Source: Actinomycetes bacterium (GTDB taxonomy: Bacteria > Actinomycetota > Actinomycetes > Actinomycetales > Dermatophilaceae). From it: 64,000 nt of DNA. The translations under genes and the position numbers were made by a program. The DNA lies in contig JAEZWF010000023.1 in assembly GCA_023420415.1 (NCBI GenBank), positions 142,768-206,767 of the forward strand. Reading direction: 5' to 3'. This document shows positions 59,543 to 64,000 of the stretch, one piece after another. The notes under the pieces are model-generated. The model saw only the letters and a program-made list of their open reading frames with translations, was not told the origin of the DNA and made no database searches. Within the stretch, counting starts at the first letter, position 1. The number at the start of each line of letters is the position of its first letter.

Positions 59543-61707
59543 CCGCCGAGCTCACGCCCCGGGCCATCGGGCGGCCGCTCGACCGCCTCGAGGGGCCACT
59601 CAAGGTCACCGGCCATGCGGCCTACGCCTACGAGGTCCCCGTCGCCGAGCCGCTCTACGCCCACCTCGTGCAGTCGACCATCGCCAAGGGCACGGTCACG
59701 AGCATCGACACGAGCGCGGCTCGATCCCTCGACGGCGTCGTGACGGTACTCGACCACACCAACGCACCACGCCTGTCCTCCACCGACAACCGTGAGCTGG
59801 CGGCGTTGCAGGACAACGAGATCGGGTTCCGCGGACAGGTGGTCGCGGTGGTCGTCGCCGAGTCACCCGAAGCCGCCCGGGAGGGCGCGCGACTGGTGCA
59901 GGTCGACTACGACGAGCACGAGCACCACGTGATCCTGCGTGAGGGAGACCCCAGGGAGTACAAGCCCGAGAAGGTCAACCCGGACTTTGCCACGGACACC
60001 AGCAAGGGCGACCTCGAGCAGGCGGTCACCGAGGCTGCCGTGGTCGTGGACGAGGTCTACCGGACGCCGTACGAGTACAACAACCCGATGGAGCCGCACG
60101 CTGTCACCGCGCTGTGGGAGGACGACGGTTCCGACGATGCCACCAGCGGCTCGACCCCACGGCTCACCCTCCACGCCTCCACCCAGTCGGTGCACGGGGT
60201 CGTCAGCACGCTCGCGCCGATTCTCGGGCTGGAGCGCGACCAGCTGCACGTCAGCTCGCCGTATGTCGGTGGCGGGTTCGGCAGCAAGGGCCTGCCGCAC
60301 GTGCACGACGTCGTGGCCGCGATGGCAGCCCAGACGCTGCCCGGGCGCGCGGTGCGGTTGGCCCTGACCCGGCAGCAGATGTTCTCCCTCGCGGGCTACC
60401 GCACCGCTACGATCCAGCACTTCCAGCTCGCGGCCGACAGCGATGGCCGACTGCTCGGGATCAACCACGAGGTACTCGAACAGACCTCTGCCATCAAGGA
60501 GTTCGCGGAGCAGACGGCCATCGCGACCCGGCACATGTATGCCGCCCCGAACCGGCACACCTCGCACCGGCTCGTGCCGCTAGACGTCCCCGTCCCGTCG
60601 TGGATGCGCGCACCCGGTGAGATGCCCGGCATGGCGGCGCACGAGATCGCGATGGACGAGCTCGCCGTGGCCTGTGACATCGACCCGGTCGAGCTGCGCG
60701 TGCTCAACGAGCCCGAACGCGACCCGGAGACGGACCTGCCGTTCGGCCACCGGCGGCTCGTCGACTGCCTGCGGGAAGGGGCGAGCCGGTTCGGCTGGGA
60801 CAAGCGTGACCCGCGCCCCGGGAGCCGCCGCGACGGCGACTGGCTCGTCGGGCTGGGCGTCGCCTCCGCGACCTACCCCTACTACCAGCAGCCCGCCAAC
60901 AAGGCGCGGGTGCGCGCCATGGGTCAGGGCCGGTATGCCGTGTCGATCGGGGCGGCGGACATCGGCACCGGCGCGCTGACCGTCCTCACCCAGATCGCCG
61001 CCGACGCGTTGGGGGTCGAGGTCGGCTCGGTGGAGGTCGCGATCGGCGACAGCTCGCTGCCACCGGCCACGGTCGCGGGCGGGTCGGCCGGCACTGCATC
61101 GTGGGGTGCGGCCATCACGGCGGCGGCGCGGGCGTTCCGCGACGAGCACGGCGACGACCCGCCCCAGGGAGTCGAGACCACCACTGCCCCACCGCCGAAC
61201 GAGAACCTCGAGAAGTACTCGTTGCACTCCTTCGGCGCCCAGTTCGTCGAGCTCGGCGTCAACGTCTGGACCGGTGAGCTGCGGGTGCGCCGGGCGCTCG
61301 GCGTCTTCTCGGCGGGGCGGATCATCAACCCCGTCACGGCCCGTTCGCAGTTCCTCGGCGGCATGACGATGGGCCTGTCGACCGGGCTGTTCGAGGAGGC
61401 GGTGCGCGACCCGCGGTTCGGCAACGTCGTGACCCAGGACCTCGCGAGCTACCACGTCGCGGCCCATGCCGACGTCCCCGAGATCGAGGCGGTCTGGCTC
61501 GATGAGCAGGACCCGCTCACCAACCCGATGGGCTCACGCGGGATCGGTGAGATCGGCATCGTCGGCATGGCAGCGGCGGTGGTCAACGCGGCATACCACG
61601 CGACGGGCGTGCGGCTCCGCGAGATCCCGGTGACGGCCGACCGGTTCCTCGACCTCGACCCGACGCTGCCGGCGCTGCAAGGTCACCCGGTGACGGCCTA
61701 CGCCTGA
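59539..61707 (+). CDS. Aldehyde oxidoreductase molybdopterin subunit (PaoC-like)
   Basis: The 722-aa subunit has the family order: RPLDRLEGPLKVTGHAAYAYE, SPYVGGGFGSKGLPHVHDVVAAMAAQ, MRAPGEMPGMAAHEIAMDELA, VAGGSAGTASWGAA and the catalytic Glu in GSRGIGEIGIVGMAAAVVNA. It oxidises aldehydes (aromatic aldehydes in E. coli) using molybdopterin cytosine dinucleotide. ATG overlaps the FAD subunit stop. The maturation gene paoD/xdhC is not in the window. Its 3' end overlaps the next gene by 10 bp. Confidence 0.93.
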   Translation: MTAELTPRAIGRPLDRLEGPLKVTGHAAYAYEVPVAEPLYAHLVQSTIAKGTVTSIDTSAARSLDGVVTVLDHTNAPRLSSTDNRELAALQDNEIGFRGQVVAVVVAESPEAAREGARLVQVDYDEHEHHVILREGDPREYKPEKVNPDFATDTSKGDLEQAVTEAAVVVDEVYRTPYEYNNPMEPHAVTALWEDDGSDDATSGSTPRLTLHASTQSVHGVVSTLAPILGLERDQLHVSSPYVGGGFGSKGLPHVHDVVAAMAAQTLPGRAVRLALTRQQMFSLAGYRTATIQHFQLAADSDGRLLGINHEVLEQTSAIKEFAEQTAIATRHMYAAPNRHTSHRLVPLDVPVPSWMRAPGEMPGMAAHEIAMDELAVACDIDPVELRVLNEPERDPETDLPFGHRRLVDCLREGASRFGWDKRDPRPGSRRDGDWLVGLGVASATYPYYQQPANKARVRAMGQGRYAVSIGAADIGTGALTVLTQIAADALGVEVGSVEVAIGDSSLPPATVAGGSAGTASWGAAITAAARAFRDEHGDDPPQGVETTTAPPPNENLEKYSLHSFGAQFVELGVNVWTGELRVRRALGVFSAGRIINPVTARSQFLGGMTMGLSTGLFEEAVRDPRFGNVVTQDLASYHVAAHADVPEIEAVWLDEQDPLTNPMGSRGIGEIGIVGMAAAVVNAAYHATGVRLREIPVTADRFLDLDPTLPALQGHPVTAYA

Positions 61708-62291
61708 GCCGGCGACCAGGCAGGGTCACGGCCCGCCAGGGCAAGGACGCGCTCGAACGTCGACGCACCATCGGCCACCGTCAACGGTGGGGCGAACACA
61801 CCTTCGCGCTGCCCGGCAGCCTCCTGCGGGTCATCACTCGGGGTGACGATCGGCAGGACGGCTTCTGCCTCGGAATCCGTTGGCACGTATGGCTGCCCGG
61901 TGGCAACGGCAAGGTCCCACCCATGCAGCAGCACCTCGTCGAGGGCTACGAGCCCGCACGCCTGCGCCGGGAACCGGAAGCCGCCCGCCATGGTCATGCC
62001 GTCCCAGGCGGACGGCTCCTGCCAGGCGGTGGCCAGCTCGTCCAGCTGGCCGGTGAGAGTGTCGCGCCAGCCCTCGGGCAGAGGGCCGGCGGCCGGCTGG
62101 GGTGGCTGGTTGGTCGTCGGTCCATCGATCTTGGATGCGGCGTCGCGAAAGGCAGTCGTGAGCCCGAGCAGGTGGTGCACGAGTCCGGAGACGGTGGTGC
62201 CCTCCATCGGGGTCGGCGCCTCGAGCTGGTCGTCGTCGACGGCGGCCACCAGCGCGCGGACGCGGTCGGTGGTCGGGGTCAGGTCGTGCAC
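61698..62291 (-). CDS. TIGR03086-like maleylpyruvate isomerase/DinB fold protein
   Basis: The 197-aa protein has an N-terminal helix LTPTTDRVRALVAAVDDDQLEAPTPMEGTTVSGLVHHLLGLTTAFRDAA with the HHLL metal-type histidines and a second DEVLLHGWDLAVATGQP motif, characteristic of the actinobacterial MDMPI/TIGR03086 family. These often depend on mycothiol. Reaction unknown. Confidence 0.87.
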   Translation of the reverse strand: MHDLTPTTDRVRALVAAVDDDQLEAPTPMEGTTVSGLVHHLLGLTTAFRDAASKIDGPTTNQPPQPAAGPLPEGWRDTLTGQLDELATAWQEPSAWDGMTMAGGFRFPAQACGLVALDEVLLHGWDLAVATGQPYVPTDSEAEAVLPIVTPSDDPQEAAGQREGVFAPPLTVADGASTFERVLALAGRDPAWSPAQA

Positions 62292-62370
62292 GGCATACCT
62301 CCTGGTTGGGGCGACTCGGTCACTCAGGTCGACCGCCCCGGGGGTGGATGTTCATCGACCTTTGCGGGAG

Positions 62371-62448
62371 CAAAGAAATGGGCTCAGCGCGCAAGCAAAG
62401 AATGGGCTCAGCGCGGGAGCAAAGAAATGGGCTCAGTGCGCAAGCAAA
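62371..62448. repeat. 25-bp tandem repeat, three and a half copies
   Basis: Units start CAAAGAAATGGGCTCAG at 62371, 62396 (24 nt, one A lost), 62420 and a partial at 62445; GCGCGCAAG and GCGCGGGAG endings alternate. It is markedly lower in GC than its surroundings. The spacer 62292-62497 otherwise contains only the next promoter. Confidence 0.9.
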
Positions 62449-62484
62449 GAGGCAAGGGCGGCGGGCGTTGTCGGTGGTGTGTCC

Positions 62485-62490
62485 TACCGT
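62485..62490 (+). promoter_or_regulatory. -10 hexamer TACCGT of the 47-aa gene
   Basis: TACCGT, 7 nt, ATG at 62498. This supports the short gene over the longer open frame through the tandem repeats. Confidence 0.5.
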
Positions 62491-62497
62491 CGTCGGC

Positions 62498-62641
62498 ATG
62501 AGCAACGAGCGAGGCCGCCACCTGCGGGTGGTGCGTGAGGAGGAGCCGCGGTCGCCGCGCCCTGAGGCGCCCGCCCGCACCGACTACTGGTCGCAGGTGC
62601 AGGCCCTGCGGGCCGAGCGGCGACGCCTTCGCGCGGGCTGA
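62498..62641 (+). CDS. Small basic protein of unknown function
   Basis: A 47-aa protein, MSNERGRHLRVVREEEPR then a proline-rich stretch and DYWSQVQALRAERRRLRAG. No family recognised. Support comes from the leaderless-type promoter and a codon pattern in keeping with the genome. Its C-terminal half looks like a short amphipathic helix. It lies 28 bp before the DUF488 gene. Confidence 0.6.
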   Translation: MSNERGRHLRVVREEEPRSPRPEAPARTDYWSQVQALRAERRRLRAG

Positions 62642-62656
62642 GGCCCGCCCCGGTGG

Positions 62657-62662
62657 CACAGT
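62657..62662 (+). promoter_or_regulatory. -10 hexamer CACAGT of the DUF488 gene
   Basis: CACAGT, 7 nt, ATG at 62670: leaderless arrangement. Confidence 0.45.
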
Positions 62663-62669
62663 GGTCGCC

Positions 62670-63056
62670 ATGGCGGTGAGTGTGGTGCGGCTGGGGTCGC
62701 CTCGGGCCGCGGACGAAGGTCTGCGGATCGGCACGGTGCGGCGCCCGCCTCGCGGGGTGCCGAGGGCCCAGTTCGCGAGCGGCGACAGGTACGACACGTG
62801 GCTGCCCGAGCTGAGCCCCAGCGCCGAGCTGCTCGGGCGGGGTCAGGCGGTGACGACCGACCGGGAGTGGGACGCGTTCGTACGGGCCTACCGTCGCGAG
62901 ATGGCGCAGGCCGGGCCGCGTCACCTCATCGAGCTGCTCGCCTCCCTGTCGCACACCAGCGACCTCGCGGTGGGCTGCTACTGCGAGGACGAGCGCAGGT
63001 GCCACCGCTCGGTGCTGCGTGAGCTGCTGGGCGACGCGGGCGCACGCCTCCGGTAG
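62670..63056 (+). CDS. DUF488 family protein
   Basis: The 128-aa protein has the DUF488 features: RIGTVRRPPRGVPRAQFASGDRYDTWLPELSPSAELLG, FVRAYRREM and AVGCYCEDERRCHRSVLRELL, with the CYC..E..CHR motif at the C-terminus. Function is unknown; the Cys/His pattern suggests a metal or nucleotide site. It is followed after 5 bp by a DNA glycosylase, so a link to DNA repair is possible. Confidence 0.9.
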   Translation: MAVSVVRLGSPRAADEGLRIGTVRRPPRGVPRAQFASGDRYDTWLPELSPSAELLGRGQAVTTDREWDAFVRAYRREMAQAGPRHLIELLASLSHTSDLAVGCYCEDERRCHRSVLRELLGDAGARLR

Positions 63057-63061
63057 CCCGC

Positions 63062-63694
63062 GTGGACGACGACCTCTTCACGCGCACGGTCACCGACCTG
63101 ACCTCTGCGGACCCCGCCCTCGCGGCGATCGCTCAGTCCCACGGCACACCTGCGCTGTGGCGCCGCGAGCCGGGCTTTCCCAGCCTCGTGCTGTTCATCC
63201 TCGAGCAGCAGGTGTCGCTCGCCAGTGCGGCAGCGGCCTACCGCAAGGTGCTCGCGCGCATCGGCGTGATGGAGCCCGGGCGGCTGCTCGCGACCACGCC
63301 CGAGCAGCTGCGCGCCGACGGCGTGTCACGCCAGAAGGACCGCTACCTGCGGGGGCTGGCCGAGGCGGTGCACTCCGGTTCGCTGGACCTTGACGCCTTG
63401 GAGGGTATGCCGGACGAGCTGGTTCGCGCCCGCCTCACCGCCCTGCCGGGGATCGGTCGGTGGACCGCCGACGTCTACCTGTTGGCGTGCCTCGGGCGGC
63501 CGGACCTGTGGCCGGTGGGCGACCGGGCGTTGCAGGTCGCGGTGGCCGAGGCGCTCGGCCTGGACGCCGTGCCCGACCAGTCGCGGCTCGAGGAGCTGGG
63601 TGAGCGATGGCGGCCGCACCGGTCGACGGCGGCCCGCCTGCTGTGGCACGGCTACCTCAGCCGGCGCGGGCGCGTGGAGACCCCGCCACTGTGA
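63062..63694 (+). CDS. HhH-GPD DNA-3-methyladenine glycosylase (AlkA-like)
   Basis: The 210-aa protein has the HhH-GPD core FPSLVLFILEQQVSLASAAAAYRKV, LPGIGRWTADVYLLACLGRPDLWPVGDRALQVAV: hairpin LPGIGRWTA and the catalytic Asp in PVGD. It lacks the N-terminal AlkA domain, as in short AlkA2-type enzymes. It removes alkylated bases. GTG start 5 bp after the DUF488 stop suggests cotranscription. Confidence 0.92.
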   Translation: MDDDLFTRTVTDLTSADPALAAIAQSHGTPALWRREPGFPSLVLFILEQQVSLASAAAAYRKVLARIGVMEPGRLLATTPEQLRADGVSRQKDRYLRGLAEAVHSGSLDLDALEGMPDELVRARLTALPGIGRWTADVYLLACLGRPDLWPVGDRALQVAVAEALGLDAVPDQSRLEELGERWRPHRSTAARLLWHGYLSRRGRVETPPL

Positions 63695-63843
63695 AGCCGC
63701 CGCGCACCTCATGCCTACCCACTTCTTGCGACCACGCATGGCATCCCAGGCGACGTAGCGCGCCTCTGACATCCCATAAGAGACATTGCGAATGACGTTG
63801 ACAGTCAATGGGTTTGGTGCGAAGCGTTGTCGGTGGTCGGGTC

Positions 63844-63849
63844 TAGGTT
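63844..63849 (+). promoter_or_regulatory. -10 hexamer TAGGTT of the DUF222/HNH gene
   Basis: TAGGTT, 6 nt, ATG at 63856. The spacer from 63695 is distinctly lower in GC than the rest of the window (TTGACAGTCAATGGGTTTGG at about 63797) and shows no gene. Confidence 0.5.
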
Positions 63850-63855
63850 TGGGTA

Positions 63856-64000
63856 ATGGCAAGGACGTCGACCCTCCCGCAGCGCCGGCAGGCGGTGGAG
63901 GCGGCGTGCGCTGCGATGGAGGGGTTGGCGGGGGAGCTGTGGAACGCGCAGGGTGAAGAGCTCGCATCGTTGATGGAGCTCTTCGACCGGGTCGGGGAGC
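63856..64000 (+). CDS. DUF222/HNH endonuclease-family protein, 5' end only
   Basis: The 48 visible codons read ARTSTLPQRRQAVEAACAAMEG then LWNAQGEELASLMELFDRVGE, where the LW....GEEL..LM..F pattern resembles the N-terminal DUF222 helices of actinobacterial HNH (13E12-type) proteins. These occur in many near-identical copies per genome and are linked to mobility. With the rest cut off, this is tentative. Confidence 0.55.
   Translation, partial: MARTSTLPQRRQAVEAACAAMEGLAGELWNAQGEELASLMELFDRVGE

Noticed and set aside
62371..62448. CRISPR array
   Set aside because: The 24-25-bp units are directly adjacent with no spacers, and no cas gene is present.

Overview
The window is a dense, high-GC stretch of about 70% GC or more from an actinobacterial chromosome. 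It has GTG and TTG starts, many stop/start overlaps, a dnaK-grpE-dnaJ-hspR operon with HspR-type operators, and ECF, TetM-like, LprG/P55-like and PaoABC-like genes. Gene content and the very frequent word GTATGCC suggest Micrococcales, perhaps Intrasporangiaceae; that placement is inference. I see no rRNA, tRNA, CRISPR array, insertion sequence or prophage.

Layout. 1-8.8 kb: an ECF sigma factor with two YCII/DGPF proteins, an rRNA/tRNA methyltransferase, VOC, DinB and LLM proteins, a TetM-like GTPase flanked by two identical 51-bp palindromes, a DedA protein, and an MFS exporter divergent from its likely regulator. 8.8-13.9 kb: a two-component system with an ABC-2 exporter, LemA and pyrE. 14-23.2 kb: housekeeping and envelope genes (DUF3500, SDR, serine hydrolase, xth, alpha/beta hydrolase, an LprG-P55-like lipid export pair, NlpC/P60, SMP-30). 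23.3-30.5 kb: clpB with a HAIR operator, a ROK regulator, a structured RNA candidate ahead of a GH3 glucosaminidase, an RraB-like protein and a GDPD. 30.6-43.0 kb: a polyol (probably tetritol) import and catabolism locus. 43.1-47.4 kb: the HspR-controlled chaperone operon. 47.5-53.6 kb: a LuxR regulator followed by an alcohol/aldehyde oxidoreductase cluster. 53.6-64 kb: NUDIX, an ArsR-AHSA1 pair, a VapBC module, an MFS, a LysR, PaoABC-like molybdenum enzyme subunits, several small genes, a DNA glycosylase and the start of a DUF222/HNH protein.

How genes work together. The polyol locus is one nearly gap-free minus-strand operon: dehydrogenase, binding protein, two permeases, two ATPases, DhaK-DhaL kinase, RpiB-type isomerase. 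It is divergent from a SorC regulator and an SDR and lies next to an FGGY kinase. This fits uptake of a sugar alcohol, oxidation to a ketose, phosphorylation and isomerisation into the pentose phosphate pathway. ClpB and DnaK share the operator layout TTGAG-N9-CTCAA and so form an HspR regulon.

Most notable beyond the genes: a three-hairpin RNA candidate at 27.34-27.47 kb; about 67 copies of GTATGCC/GGCATAC, roughly eleven times my base-composition estimate, in different reading frames and in terminator stems; a palindromic repeat family with two copies inside the grpE coding sequence; and about 18 genes with a -10-like hexamer 6-8 nt before the start codon, implying leaderless mRNAs.
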